Origin: Aliarcobacter sp.
GTDB taxonomy: Bacteria > Campylobacterota > Campylobacteria > Campylobacterales > Arcobacteraceae
Assembly (NCBI GenBank): GCA_028688995.1
Contig: JAQTXB010000005.1
Location: 158,725-222,724 of the forward strand
Length of the DNA stretch: 64,000 bases
Direction: 5' to 3'
Shown here: in pieces, positions 25,466 through 35,274 of the stretch
Position numbering within the stretch: position 1 is the first letter of the stretch
Layout of the letters: the number at the start of each line of letters is the position of its first letter
Made by a program: the position numbers and the translations under genes
Notes under the pieces: model-generated
What the model was told of the DNA's origin: nothing
What the model saw: the letters and a program-made list of their open reading frames with translations, nothing else
The model's database searches: none

Positions 25466-26768
25466 TATTGCACTCTCCTTTACTTGTAATTTCCCATGTC
25501 ACAATTGCATTTCTATGATATACTGATTCAACACCAATTGCAGATGTCTCTTGATCAATTGTAGGTTGAATATTTCCAAAATCATCATATGATCTACTTG
25601 ATAATAATAGAGGTTTTCCATCCCATCTGTAAACATAAGAGAATCTTGTCCAAGATTTTGGTAACACTAAACCTTTTAGTTTAGCTTCAATCCAATTATC
25701 TCCACCATCAAAAGATATATCAACACCTTTGATTGTTCCATGTCCAGACCAAGCAAGTCCTTCAATTTCTACCATATCACCTTTTTTCAAATGTGTCCAT
25801 GGTTTTTCAGGACAAGGGCTTGTAATTACTGAGTTAACTTCATTAACCCAAAAATATCGAATAGCTTTTCCTGATTTTTGTAACATTGTATATTTAGAAG
25901 TTTCTTCTTTTGAATGCCATGGTTTATCTGAGAATTCTAATCTTCTTAACCATTTAGTATTAAGATTTCCTTCCCAACCTGGAACAATAAGTCTTACAGG
26001 ATAACCTTGTTCAGGTCTTAATGCTTCACCATTTTGTCCCCAAACAACCATAACATCATCTAAAGCTTTTTCAACTGGAATACTTCTTGGATTTGAAGCA
26101 TTATCACTTCCTTCAGCTAACATCCAAACTGCATCTTTTTCTAAACCAATATCATCTAAAATAGTTTTTAACATTACACCAGTCCATTGAGCAGCACTCA
26201 TTAAACCTTTCATAAATTGTAAACTATTAAATTGAGGTCCTCTCCACTCTGGACTTCCATTTGCAGGACACTCTATAAAGTAAATTCTTGATTCGCTAGG
26301 GTATCTTTTTAAATCTTCTAAAGTTAAAACTATCTCTTTTTTAACTTTACCATGAATCATTAATCTCCACTCATTAGGATCAACATGGGCTGTTCCTCCA
26401 TGATCTCTTGTAAAAAACAGTCCATTTGGTGTGATAATACCTTCAGATTCATGAATTGGACACATTGATACAGAAGCATATGCATCCCCTGATGAGAATA
26501 AATCATGTGTTCTTCTAATATTATTGTGTTCATATGGTGATGGTATTCCATATAAGTTTTTATCTACTGGATCACCTAGCTTTTGTCCCCAAGGTACCTC
26601 ATTTATTATAGCCGCTTCATCTGCTTTAACAGACACTGGCGATAAAATTGATGCTGCACTTAAAGCACCAGCTGAATAAATAGCTGTTTTTCTAAAAAAA
26701 TCTCTTCTGCTTGTAACTTCAACAGAATTGGATTTAACATCATTTTGTAAAGCTTTGCTGTCTTTCAA
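25434..26768 (-). CDS. soxC: Sulfane dehydrogenase molybdenum subunit SoxC
   Basis: This 444-aa periplasmic molybdoenzyme of the sulfite-oxidase fold oxidises the sulfane sulfur on SoxY by six electrons together with SoxD. It has a Tat leader (TSRRDFFRKTAIYSAGALSAAS, residues 20-40). The molybdenum-ligand cysteine is C167 in RIYFIECPANGSPEW. The dimerisation domain follows (SGHGTIKGVDISFDGGDNWIEA). The start is TTG with a strong AGGAGG site six bases away. It is the first gene of the sox operon. Confidence 0.95.
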   Translation of the reverse strand: MKDSKALQNDVKSNSVEVTSRRDFFRKTAIYSAGALSAASILSPVSVKADEAAIINEVPWGQKLGDPVDKNLYGIPSPYEHNNIRRTHDLFSSGDAYASVSMCPIHESEGIITPNGLFFTRDHGGTAHVDPNEWRLMIHGKVKKEIVLTLEDLKRYPSESRIYFIECPANGSPEWRGPQFNSLQFMKGLMSAAQWTGVMLKTILDDIGLEKDAVWMLAEGSDNASNPRSIPVEKALDDVMVVWGQNGEALRPEQGYPVRLIVPGWEGNLNTKWLRRLEFSDKPWHSKEETSKYTMLQKSGKAIRYFWVNEVNSVITSPCPEKPWTHLKKGDMVEIEGLAWSGHGTIKGVDISFDGGDNWIEAKLKGLVLPKSWTRFSYVYRWDGKPLLLSSRSYDDFGNIQPTIDQETSAIGVESVYHRNAIVTWEITSKGECNNVQIRKHKKA

Positions 26769-26838
26769 CTTTTACCTCCTAAACAATTTGATAATACTTA
26801 CAATATAATAATATTTATAAATATACTTCATAAAATCC

Positions 26839-26858
26839 ATTATAAGTTTTATAACTTA
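26839..26858 (-). promoter_or_regulatory. Probable soxC promoter with overlapping palindrome
   Basis: Minus-strand TATAAT (26839-26844) lies about 70 bases before the soxC start. It overlaps the perfect palindrome TAAGTT-TTAT-AACTTA (26843-26858). The position would suit an operator that blocks or assists sox transcription. No strong -35 is seen. Confidence 0.4.
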
Positions 26859-27040
26859 AATAAAAACTTAATTTATTAGTTTTTCTTATGTAAAATTTGA
26901 AATATTTACTTTTATAATAGCATTAAAATAGCATTTTAACTCCGATAATTACGCTATATATAGAAATATATAACTCATGAATATTCATTCATTAATTGTT
27001 ATAAATATATAAATGATTTTAATATATTATTAGGTTTTTT

Positions 27041-27076
27041 ATTACTCACACAAAAGAATTATTTTATGTGAGTAAT
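27041..27076 (-). terminator. Inverted repeat after antiporter gene, possible terminator
   Basis: Perfect 10-bp arms ATTACTCACA/TGTGAGTAAT, extended by AAAA/TTTT pairing, lie 3 bases after the antiporter stop. The minus strand lacks a clear T-tract behind it, so termination is uncertain. Confidence 0.45.
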
Positions 27077-27078
27077 AT

Positions 27079-28245
27079 TTATAAATTTGTTTTTTCTAGT
27101 TTGAAAAATCTATAGAATTTTCGAATAAGTATCATGAGGAAAAGTCCATCTACCATACTTGCAATGATAAATGAAAAATACTCTTCTTGTGTAATTAAAC
27201 CATAATTAAAAGAGAGCATTGCAATTGCTACCATAAATGTTAATGGCATAGAATCACTAAGAGCAAAAAGTGTAGTTTGTTTAAATTTAAGATATTTATA
27301 AAAAGACAAATAAGAACTTATTAATCTAATACAAATAATTGTTACCATAATAAAAAGAGCATGTTGTAAAATTTCTAAATTAATCATATCTAATTTTACA
27401 GTTGAACCCGTGTAAATAAAGAAGATAGGTACGAAAAAACCAAAACCAAAAGATTCTATTTTTTCAAGTAACTCATGTTTTTGATTAAAAAACATTTTAA
27501 AGAATAATCCAGCTGCAAAGGCACCTAAAACAACATCAATTTTTAAAACTAACATAATAGAAACCAAAATCAATAAAGTAGAAATTGAAAATCTTATATC
27601 TTGATTATATCTATCATCATGTGAATCTGGTATTAGAAAATTTTTAAGTTCAGGAAACCACCAAAATAGTATATATGAAATTCTCAAACCTAAAATACTA
27701 ACAACTATAACACTAATTATTGTTAAAATTGAAAGGAAAAATTGTATATTAAATCCATACTCTATCCAACCACTAAATAAAGTAAGTGCAAGGATACTTA
27801 TAACTTCACCAACAACACCAATTGATAAAGCAAGATTTAACCAAGGTTCATCTTTCCCATACTCTTTTATAAGCATCATAATCATACCTAAAGAGAAAAT
27901 AGGAAGTGCAACAAAATAGGTAATACCTAAATTAAAAAGCCAACAAACTAATGCTGAAATAGAATATAAAGAGATAAAATATAATATTACATTAAGAGCA
28001 AGGGTTGCTTTTATAATTTTCACAAGTTTAAGATTTATCTCAAGACCTGCTAAAAACATCAAATAAACAAATCCAAATTTAGCCACAAGTTTTAATGTTT
28101 CATCATCATATAATAGGCCTAAATATCCTGCAAATAGTCCTAAAAATATCTCAACTACAACAACTGGTGTTCTGACTAATTTTGATACTCCAGGAGCAAC
28201 CATAATTATTGCACATACTGTTATTATTAAAAAAAACTTTTCCAC
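27079..28245 (-). CDS. Cation/proton antiporter, CPA2 (KefB/NapA-like) membrane domain
   Basis: A 388-aa integral membrane protein with about 12 helices, covering just the Na+/H+ exchanger domain and lacking the C-terminal TrkA/RCK domain of Kef systems. Typical features are VRTPVVVVEIFLGLFAGYLGLL early, FLAGLEINL, and ILKIDVVLGAFAAGLFFKMFF with a glycine-rich transport core. The start is GTG behind AGGA. It exchanges monovalent cations for protons; the ion is not readable. It stands apart from sox, 59 bases downstream of the helicase gene on the same strand. Confidence 0.85.
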   Translation of the reverse strand: MEKFFLIITVCAIIMVAPGVSKLVRTPVVVVEIFLGLFAGYLGLLYDDETLKLVAKFGFVYLMFLAGLEINLKLVKIIKATLALNVILYFISLYSISALVCWLFNLGITYFVALPIFSLGMIMMLIKEYGKDEPWLNLALSIGVVGEVISILALTLFSGWIEYGFNIQFFLSILTIISVIVVSILGLRISYILFWWFPELKNFLIPDSHDDRYNQDIRFSISTLLILVSIMLVLKIDVVLGAFAAGLFFKMFFNQKHELLEKIESFGFGFFVPIFFIYTGSTVKLDMINLEILQHALFIMVTIICIRLISSYLSFYKYLKFKQTTLFALSDSMPLTFMVAIAMLSFNYGLITQEEYFSFIIASMVDGLFLMILIRKFYRFFKLEKTNL

Positions 28246-28304
28246 TCATATTCCTAAAATGTACAATTAAAAAATTCTGCTATTTTATTATCTTTGACTT
28301 AAAA

Positions 28305-30353
28305 CTAAGATTCTTCACTATCTTTTATAACCATTCCTGCTTCTTTTAGAAATGGACTGGCAACAAAGGTCATCTTTTTTATTTTGTCATATTTTGCAAA
28401 AGATAAATACAAAATATCTTTAGCCCTTGTAACTGCAACATAGAATAGTCGTCTCTCCTCTTCTATGCTTCCACCTTTACTCATTAGTTTTCTATTTGGA
28501 AATCTTCCATCCATTAAATCTATTACATAAACTTCTTTAAACTCTAAACCTTTACTTGCATGAATTGAAAGAAGATTTACGCCATCGCCTTCACTCATCT
28601 CACTTCCACCTAAAATCATAGAGTTTATGAATTTTGATAAATCTTGAAAATTTCTTGATAAATTTTTCAAAAGCATCACTTTTCTATTTATTTTAGCCAG
28701 AGATTTTGTTTTTTGGCTTGGATTTATAGTTCCATCTTTTTGTGTTGCTCTTTTTGTAGATAAAAAATCTTTTAATTTAGAATACGCCATTGAAGATGAG
28801 ATATTTGATACTAAAGTTTCTGGAATTTTTGTTCTTCTTAAATGTTTCATTAACAGATAAATATCATATAAATATTTACCACCATCTACATTTAGTTTTG
28901 GATGTTTTAAAATTGGATTTCCTAAAAAAGCCTCTTCAAAATTACAATCTTTAAACTTTGAAATAGAACCTAACTCAATAAAATCATCAAAAAGACCAAG
29001 TTGTCTATTTTTGATTTTTCCATTTTCATAAGGGTTATTTATATCAGATCGAGGAGAAAAAAGACCTTTTAACAAATCTCCATCACCAAGTTTTATAAGT
29101 GCATCAAAAATATCTTTTGCAATTGCTTTTCCAATTCCTTTTCCATGCTCAACCACGTGAATAAAAGCCATCATATCATTGTGTGTGATTTGCATAACTA
29201 AAACATCTAAAATAAATTTTACTTCAACCGAATCAAAAAAACTCATTCCACCTTTTCTTTTTGCTGGAATTGAAAACTCCCTTAAATTTGCTTCGATTCC
29301 ATCTGCACTTGAATTATTTCTATAAATAATTGCAATTTCATTATGTGGAGTTGAGCTTTTTGATATTAATTCTGAGATATATTCATATTGTGAAAAAAGC
29401 TCATTAAAGGCTAATAATTTTGGTTTATGTTCATTTTCAGTTCTTACAACTTCAAGTTTTTTTTCATAAACTCTTTCATTGTACTCTATAACTTTTGTAG
29501 CTAAATCTAAAATTGGTTTGGTAGAACGATAATTTTTCCGTAAAGTAAAAACTGTTGCATTTTCATATCTTTTTGCAAATGTTGAAATAATTCCAATGTC
29601 TGAGCCATTAAAAGCATAAATACTTTGATCATAATCACCAACACAAAATAGAGATTTTGGTCTAAAAGCATCAAGAAGTCTTCCTTGAAGAGGATTTGTA
29701 TCTTGGTATTCATCTACTAAAATCTCTTTAAATTCAAACTCTTTCTCCTTTAAAGTATCTAACATAATTGTTAACAAATCATCAAAGTTTGCATATCCAT
29801 ATTTTGTTTTTAGTTCATGAAACTCAGCAACTACATCTTCATAAATCAAAGTATATAGTTCATGACTTGCATTTTTTGATTTTATCCAATCCCCAAACTC
29901 TTCACCATCATTTGAATTTAAATATAAAGAGTACATATCATATAAATATCCACCATCATAAGGATTAGCTTCATCATCCCTTTCAAAAAATACTCTTTTT
30001 TCATAGATAGATTTAAATAGTGTTTTTAATTCATTTGGTTGCTTTAGAGTTATATTTACATTTAATTCTTTTAAAAGTTTATATGAAACAGAGTGAAAAG
30101 TTCCAGCCATGATTTGTTTAGCTATATCTTTTCCAAAAAACTTAGCAACCCTTGCAACCATTTCAGCTGCTGCTTTATTTGTAAAAGTTAAAAGTAAAAT
30201 TTCACTTGGTTTTACACCACTATTTATAAGTGTTGCAATTCTTCCAACTATTGTAGACGTTTTTCCAGTTCCGGCACTAGCAATTATAAGATTATATCCA
30301 GCAGGACAAGTAGCGGCACTAAGTTGTTCTTGATTTAGATTCGATAAAGGCAT
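28305..30353 (-). CDS. UvrD/Rep-type ATP-dependent DNA helicase
   Basis: A 682-aa superfamily 1A 3'-5' helicase. Motifs in order: Walker A ASAGTGKTST (about 25-34); motif Ia LLTFTNKAAAEM; motif II VDEYQDTNPLQ; motif III GDYDQSIYAFNGSD; motif IV LRKNYRSTKPIL; motif V LLSIHASKGLEFKEVYVIDLMDG; motif VI VAVTRAKDILYLSF. The size agrees with Rep/PcrA/UvrD but the C-terminal tail is short. It works in repair or replication-fork clearance. Which of rep, uvrD or pcrA it should be called cannot be fixed from sequence alone. Confidence 0.93.
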   Translation of the reverse strand: MPLSNLNQEQLSAATCPAGYNLIIASAGTGKTSTIVGRIATLINSGVKPSEILLLTFTNKAAAEMVARVAKFFGKDIAKQIMAGTFHSVSYKLLKELNVNITLKQPNELKTLFKSIYEKRVFFERDDEANPYDGGYLYDMYSLYLNSNDGEEFGDWIKSKNASHELYTLIYEDVVAEFHELKTKYGYANFDDLLTIMLDTLKEKEFEFKEILVDEYQDTNPLQGRLLDAFRPKSLFCVGDYDQSIYAFNGSDIGIISTFAKRYENATVFTLRKNYRSTKPILDLATKVIEYNERVYEKKLEVVRTENEHKPKLLAFNELFSQYEYISELISKSSTPHNEIAIIYRNNSSADGIEANLREFSIPAKRKGGMSFFDSVEVKFILDVLVMQITHNDMMAFIHVVEHGKGIGKAIAKDIFDALIKLGDGDLLKGLFSPRSDINNPYENGKIKNRQLGLFDDFIELGSISKFKDCNFEEAFLGNPILKHPKLNVDGGKYLYDIYLLMKHLRRTKIPETLVSNISSSMAYSKLKDFLSTKRATQKDGTINPSQKTKSLAKINRKVMLLKNLSRNFQDLSKFINSMILGGSEMSEGDGVNLLSIHASKGLEFKEVYVIDLMDGRFPNRKLMSKGGSIEEERRLFYVAVTRAKDILYLSFAKYDKIKKMTFVASPFLKEAGMVIKDSEES

Positions 30354-30427
30354 GGATTAGTTTGTTGTATTTTTAAAAAGTTTTATCATTTCGCAATAGT
30401 AGCATAATAGATTTAAGAAAGATTGAA

Positions 30428-30459
30428 AAAAAAGGGATGTCTGGGAACATCCCTTTTTT
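30428..30459 (-). terminator. Strong terminator in the helicase - GGDEF/EAL gap
   Basis: A perfect 13-bp stem AAAAAAGGGATGT/ACATCCCTTTTTT with a 6-base loop and T-tracts on both strands. It lies about 170 bases after the GGDEF/EAL stop, so it ends either a long 3' untranslated region or a small RNA. Confidence 0.85.
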
Positions 30460-30555
30460 ACACAAGGAAACATAAAAATTATTTTGTCTAAGAAATCTAT
30501 CTTAAGCGCTCGCATAAATAAGTCGCTGCGTCAACTTATCTATAAAGAAATTTTA
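30428..30555 (-). ncRNA. Candidate small RNA ending at a strong terminator
   Basis: The 279-base gap 30354-30632 has no ORF, but it contains a short, less AT-rich stretch (AAGTTGACGCAGCGACTTAT...GCGAGCGCTTAAG on the minus strand). This precedes the perfect terminator. A TATAAG at 30560-30565 could be its -10. The length would be about 125 nt. It does not match tmRNA, 6S or SRP RNA landmarks that I know. Confidence 0.35.
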
Positions 30556-30632
30556 ACAGCTTATAATTAACTAAAATCTAATCAAGAATTAACAAATAGT
30601 TAACTTAAATCTTATTTAAATCACCAACTTGA

Positions 30633-32684
30633 TTATAAAATATCTTTTGCTGGACTGTAAAAATATCCTTGACCAAAATCTATTCCTAATTTTGTTATAT
30701 ATTCATCAACTTCTAAGCTATCAACAAACTCTGCAACTGTTTGAATACCTGACTCTTTTGCTAACATTATCATTGCTTTTACAATATTTTCTGAATTTTT
30801 ATTTGTGGTTATATCTTTAATTAAACTACCATCTAATTTTAAAATATCTGGATTCATATTAAATATATGAGTAAAGTTTGAATATCCACTTCCAAAATCA
30901 TCTATAGCTAATTTACATCCATAACTTTTAATTAAGTCAATAAATTTAAATACTTCATCATAATTTTCAATCTGCTCACTTTCAAGCAATTCAAATGTTA
31001 TAAAATGTGAAATATCCCTATTAATTTCTAAAATTGAAGAGATAAAATATAATGTTGATTTATCTTTTATATCTTGATAAGAGATATTAATAGATACTCC
31101 TAAATTCTCTTTTTTAATAAATTCTATTGACTTTTCTATAACTAACTTTGTAATTTTAGGATAGAGTTTTGATTTTTTTGTAAGTTCCAAAAAGAAAAAA
31201 GGAGCAATTGCTTTTCCTTCATCATCAATAAGTCTAACTAATGCTTCATATTTAACTATATTTTTTGTTTTTAAATCAACCAAAGGTTGAAAAAATGGTC
31301 TTATTTTATTGTTTTTTAAAGCCTCTTTTACTTTTTTCAGCATATTAATATTTTCAATACTATGCTTTTTATTATTTAATTCACTTGTATAAAAAGAAAC
31401 TTTATCAAAACTATTTTTAGTTTGTAAAATTGCTAACTCAGCATTTCTTAAAAATGGTTCTTCTTGTGAAATTCCAGCTTGAATATATACAGGAAGCTCT
31501 AACTCTTCATAAATAAATAAGCTATTTTCTATTTGTGTAATTATCTCTAAAGCCATAGAATTTAAATAAAATTTATCTTTTGTTTCAACTACAATTGCAA
31601 AACAATCAGCATTCACCCTATAGATTTTTTTCTTATTTATGTCAAACTTTTTTACTCTTTTAAATATTTCACACAAAGAATTAAGAATATAATCACCACC
31701 TTTATATCCTGCAATTGAATTAATATCACTAAAATCCGTAATATCAATTAAAATTACAGAGAAATCATTGATACTTTTTGAATCTTCATAAAAAGCATTT
31801 CTATTTAATAAACCCGTTAATTTATCTGTTCTTAGAGTTTTTTGTTTCTGTTTTTCTAAATCTACAATTTTGTAAGTATCATTTTTTATTTTTATAGAAT
31901 AATAAACTATTAACAAAAAGAAAAATATATATGCAGTTAAAATAATAAGAAATAAATTTTGCATACTAGCTTTTAATTTATTAGACTCTTTATCTAAATC
32001 AATAAACATTTCATCAATAATATCATCTAATTTACTATGTTCAATAGTGTTAAATAAAATTTTAAATTTTGGTAACTCTTCATATAAAACTTTTATATGT
32101 ACAAAATTAAGTTCATACATTGGGTCTATGGATTTTGTATTTTCAAAATATTCATATATCTCTTTTGATATATTATTATCTTCATTAAAATTATTCTTAG
32201 CACTCATAAAACGAGTTAATATTTGAATATATTTTTCTCCATATATTTTTTCATATTTTCCCAAATCTCTTAAATTTCTCTCCAGAATAAATAGTGAATT
32301 TTTAATTTTCGCATTAATCATCAAAAAGCTATATGTATTTTCTGTAACCAATGTATATTCATTTTCAAATTGGGAAAAATCTTTATATACAATTGGGAAA
32401 TTATCTTTTAACTCTTTTTTATTATCTAAATCTTTTATATGTAAATTTGTGTGTTTTAAATGCTCAACAATATTATCATTACTAAAACGTAAAAAAATTA
32501 TTGATTGCTTTAAAATATTTAAATGTTGGTGCCAATTTAATCGTAACTCATTTATATTTTGAGTCATATCATAATAGTTGTTATTAAATCTATCTAATCT
32601 AGATTTGAAATCAAATGATAAATATAAAACAACAAAAAATGAACAAATTATTGTAAAAAGTCTAAAATCAAATTTGTTAATCAT
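30633..32684 (-). CDS. Membrane GGDEF-EAL protein with degenerate GGDEF
   Basis: A 683-aa cyclic-di-GMP enzyme. An N-terminal helix (about 9-25) and a second near 245-265 (LFLIILTAYIFFFLLIVYYS) enclose a helical periplasmic sensor region. The GGDEF domain (about 285-430) has lost its signature: the active loop reads RVNADCFAIV. The EAL domain (about 445-683) keeps YEALVRL, SINISYQ, FELLESE, AIDDFGSGYSN, LKLDGSLI and TVAEFVD, so phosphodiesterase activity is likely. Its ATG overlaps the stop of the upstream peroxidase gene (TAATG), implying coupled translation. Confidence 0.9.
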   Translation of the reverse strand: MINKFDFRLFTIICSFFVVLYLSFDFKSRLDRFNNNYYDMTQNINELRLNWHQHLNILKQSIIFLRFSNDNIVEHLKHTNLHIKDLDNKKELKDNFPIVYKDFSQFENEYTLVTENTYSFLMINAKIKNSLFILERNLRDLGKYEKIYGEKYIQILTRFMSAKNNFNEDNNISKEIYEYFENTKSIDPMYELNFVHIKVLYEELPKFKILFNTIEHSKLDDIIDEMFIDLDKESNKLKASMQNLFLIILTAYIFFFLLIVYYSIKIKNDTYKIVDLEKQKQKTLRTDKLTGLLNRNAFYEDSKSINDFSVILIDITDFSDINSIAGYKGGDYILNSLCEIFKRVKKFDINKKKIYRVNADCFAIVVETKDKFYLNSMALEIITQIENSLFIYEELELPVYIQAGISQEEPFLRNAELAILQTKNSFDKVSFYTSELNNKKHSIENINMLKKVKEALKNNKIRPFFQPLVDLKTKNIVKYEALVRLIDDEGKAIAPFFFLELTKKSKLYPKITKLVIEKSIEFIKKENLGVSINISYQDIKDKSTLYFISSILEINRDISHFITFELLESEQIENYDEVFKFIDLIKSYGCKLAIDDFGSGYSNFTHIFNMNPDILKLDGSLIKDITTNKNSENIVKAMIMLAKESGIQTVAEFVDSLEVDEYITKLGIDFGQGYFYSPAKDIL

Positions 32685-33616
32685 TATCTATTCTCAAAAT
32701 TTTTAGGTATTTCACCAGTCAAAGTTTTCAAAAAGCTTTCAATATCGTTTATTTCATTTTCTTCTAAAACAACTCCAATATTAAAATATGCCATTGTATA
32801 TATTGTATCTTTTAAAGAGGCTACACTTCCATCATGAAAATATGGAGAAGTTTTTTCAACATTTCTAAGACTTGGAACTTTATATACATTAATATCTTCA
32901 ACATTGTTAGTAAGAGAAAATCTATCTTGCCATTGGGAATCTCTTTTTTGCTCATATTTAATAACTGAACCAAATTTTTGATAAGAGTTTCCACCAATAT
33001 TTATCCCATTATGACAAGATACACAACCATACGAGATAAAAAGTTCCATGCCATTTTTTTCATTTTCATCTAATTCAACTTCGTTTCTTAAATATTTATC
33101 AAATTTAGAATTTACAGAAATAAGAGTTTTTTCATACTCAATAATTGCATCAAGCATCTTTTCAAAGCTTGGGTTTTGATTATATGCTTTTTTAAATAAT
33201 TTTTGATATTTTTCTGAAGTAATTAATCGCCCTTCTATAATTTCTTTTGAACTTGCCATCTCTATATCATTAATGAGTGGCCCACTTATCATTTGTTCTC
33301 TTAATGTTTTACTTCTACCATTCCAAAAATATGCTAAATTGTAAGGTAAATTAAATACACTAAGTGCATTCATATTTCCTTCTTTGCCATCATGACCAAT
33401 ACTAAACTGTTTTGTATCAGCCCCATAATTGTCATGGCATGAATAACAAGAAGTATCTTGATTTTTTGATAATATTTTATCGTAGAAGAGTTCTTTCCCT
33501 AAATTAACAATATTCTCATTATAGTTTTCAACGAGAGGTAAAGGTTTAAATAAATCCTGTGCTTGGCAAATAGATACAATTGCAAGTAATGTTATTTTTA
33601 ATAATACAATTTTCAC
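32684..33616 (-). CDS. Di-heme cytochrome c peroxidase family protein (MauG/CcpA-like)
   Basis: A 310-aa exported protein (signal MKIVLLKITLLAIVSICQA). Two c-heme sites are seen: CYSCH at 57-61 (SCYSCHDNYGAD) and CVSCHNGINIGGN in the second half. The bacterial peroxidase frame is complete: N-terminal LGKELFYDKILSKN, middle ALSVFNLPYNLAYFWNGRSKTLREQ, and C-terminal VPSLRNVEKTSPYFHDGSVASL. The start is GTG with AAGGAAGG upstream. It probably reduces peroxide in the periplasm. The 1-base overlap with a cyclic-di-GMP gene suggests it could also act as a redox sensor partner (inference). Confidence 0.88.
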   Translation of the reverse strand: MKIVLLKITLLAIVSICQAQDLFKPLPLVENYNENIVNLGKELFYDKILSKNQDTSCYSCHDNYGADTKQFSIGHDGKEGNMNALSVFNLPYNLAYFWNGRSKTLREQMISGPLINDIEMASSKEIIEGRLITSEKYQKLFKKAYNQNPSFEKMLDAIIEYEKTLISVNSKFDKYLRNEVELDENEKNGMELFISYGCVSCHNGINIGGNSYQKFGSVIKYEQKRDSQWQDRFSLTNNVEDINVYKVPSLRNVEKTSPYFHDGSVASLKDTIYTMAYFNIGVVLEENEINDIESFLKTLTGEIPKNFENR

Positions 33617-33691
33617 TATTACCTTCCTTATAGGATTTTGAAGCGCTATAGTATATTATTTTATTTATTAAAACTCTAAATAAAAAATTAT

Positions 33692-34252
33692 TTATTTAAT
33701 TGTAGTATACCTTATTTTTTGTTGTTGTAGTTTGAAATATGCAATTACAATTATAAAAACAATATAAATATATTGAATTATACTTAATGCTTTTTGAGCC
33801 ATAATCCAATGAATTGTAATAAGAAGTAAAGAAAGATATACTAATTTATGATATTTATTATATTTTCTAAAAAGAGCTTTTGTTGATGTAATTGCCATAA
33901 ATAGAACAATAGAAAAAGCTATCATTCCTAAATAAATAAAAGGTTTATCAACTGTCTCTTTTATAATAAAACTAAAATCAAAAGAAGCATCTAAAACTAT
34001 AAAATTCAACAGATGCAAAAGTGCATAAAAAAAACCTAAAAGCCCAATCTCTTTTCTATATTTGATTAGATTTATTTTTTCTCTTATCATAGAAAGAGTT
34101 ATAGATACAAATATAATAACAGTGGCACCTGCACCAGTTATTGTATAAATATATTTTATTGGGTCACTTACATCATCAAAAATAAATAATCTAAGCAACA
34201 AATAAACTATTGGTAAAAAAGCAATTAAATAAATAGAAAATCTTATCATCAT
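33692..34252 (-). CDS. msrQ: MsrQ heme-binding membrane subunit of MsrPQ
   Basis: A 186-aa integral membrane protein of the ferric-reductase-like family (YedZ/MsrQ) with five or six helices. It passes quinol electrons to MsrP for repair of oxidised methionines in periplasmic proteins. Helices hold the expected histidines ([36 protein letters not shown]). The ATGA overlap with msrP (34249-34252) and the order msrP-msrQ are the standard operon form. Confidence 0.88.
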   Translation of the reverse strand: MMIRFSIYLIAFLPIVYLLLRLFIFDDVSDPIKYIYTITGAGATVIIFVSITLSMIREKINLIKYRKEIGLLGFFYALLHLLNFIVLDASFDFSFIIKETVDKPFIYLGMIAFSIVLFMAITSTKALFRKYNKYHKLVYLSLLLITIHWIMAQKALSIIQYIYIVFIIVIAYFKLQQQKIRYTTIK

Positions 34253-35208
34253 ATAAACTTTGTTAAATCCATACCAGAATAAAGAGAACCTACTTCATTC
34301 TCGTAGCCATTAAACATTAAGGTATTTTGTTTTAGAAAACTTCCTAAAACTCTCTCTTTTTTTTGAGACCATCTTGGATGATCAACATTTGGATTTACAT
34401 TTGCATAAAAACCATACTCTTTTGGATTTTGAACTTGCCAAGTATTTAAAGGCTCTTTTTCTACAAAAGAGATTTTAACTATTGATTTTATAGATTTAAA
34501 TCCATATTTCCAAGGAACCACAAGTCTAATTGGTGCACCATTTTGTTTTGGCATTAAATCCCCATAAAGTCCAATTGCTAAAAAAGATAAATCATTCATA
34601 GCCTCATCAATTCTAAGCCCTTCAACATAAGGATAATCCAAAGCTGCAAAAACTCCTCTTTTTTGGTCAGGAAAACTTGAAGAATCAACTAAAGTTTCAA
34701 ATCTAACATATTTAGCACCTGAAAGTGGTTTAACTTTTTTTATTAAAGAGCTAAGTGTATAACCATTCCAAGGAACAACCATACTCCAACCCTCAACACA
34801 TCTAAATCTATAAATTCTCTCTTCAAGTGTTAACATCTTTTTTAAGTCATCTAAGTTAAGCTCCATTGGATTTTCAACTAAACCATCAATTGTGATTTTC
34901 CAATTCTCAGTTTTTAAAGTATGAGCCATATTTTTTACAGCACTTTGATTTGTAGTGAATTCATAAAAATTATTATGTGAAGTTATTTGTTCAAAAGTAT
35001 TTAATTTTAGATTATTTTTATTCTCATCTTTTAGAAAATCAAGGGTAATTTTTGGCAGATTTTCTTGGGCTAAAAGTTCCATAAGAGAACCACTTGCAAC
35101 CAACGAAGCAGCACCAAGTTTTATAAAACTTCTTCTTTTTTCAAATAGCTCTTTTGGTGTAACTTCATTTTGTAAAATTTCCCAAGATTTCTTTTTAATA
35201 ATATTCAT
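34249..35208 (-). CDS. msrP: MsrP periplasmic methionine-sulfoxide reductase, molybdenum subunit
   Basis: A 319-aa molybdopterin enzyme of the YedY/MsrP branch of the sulfite-oxidase fold. Tat leader [24 protein letters not shown] is at about 25-47. The molybdenum-ligand cysteine is C137 in [18 protein letters not shown]. The family blocks [42 protein letters not shown] and the C-terminal [22 protein letters not shown] are clear. It is the first gene of msrPQ. It supports periplasmic protein repair in a region rich in exposed redox proteins. Confidence 0.95.
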   Translation of the reverse strand: MNIIKKKSWEILQNEVTPKELFEKRRSFIKLGAASLVASGSLMELLAQENLPKITLDFLKDENKNNLKLNTFEQITSHNNFYEFTTNQSAVKNMAHTLKTENWKITIDGLVENPMELNLDDLKKMLTLEERIYRFRCVEGWSMVVPWNGYTLSSLIKKVKPLSGAKYVRFETLVDSSSFPDQKRGVFAALDYPYVEGLRIDEAMNDLSFLAIGLYGDLMPKQNGAPIRLVVPWKYGFKSIKSIVKISFVEKEPLNTWQVQNPKEYGFYANVNPNVDHPRWSQKKERVLGSFLKQNTLMFNGYENEVGSLYSGMDLTKFI

Positions 35209-35274
35209 TAAATACCCTTTTTTATAATTTCCATATTATAGATATTTTATATAAAGGGTACGTTTAGTTTAAAA

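Larger units (their letters stand above)
26769..27078. other. 310-base intergenic region upstream of soxC
   Basis: No ORF is supported here. Very AT-rich, it holds the soxC ribosome site, a TATAAT with an overlapping palindrome, a short direct repeat TAGCATT spaced 11 bp (26918 and 26929), and an inverted repeat next to the antiporter gene. Confidence 0.6.

Noticed and set aside
35213-35260. TACCCTTT...AAAGGGTA inverted pair between msrP and the NnrS gene
   Set aside because: The arms are 8 bp with a 32-base loop and no T-tract, and one arm is the msrP ribosome site. It is not convincing as a terminator.
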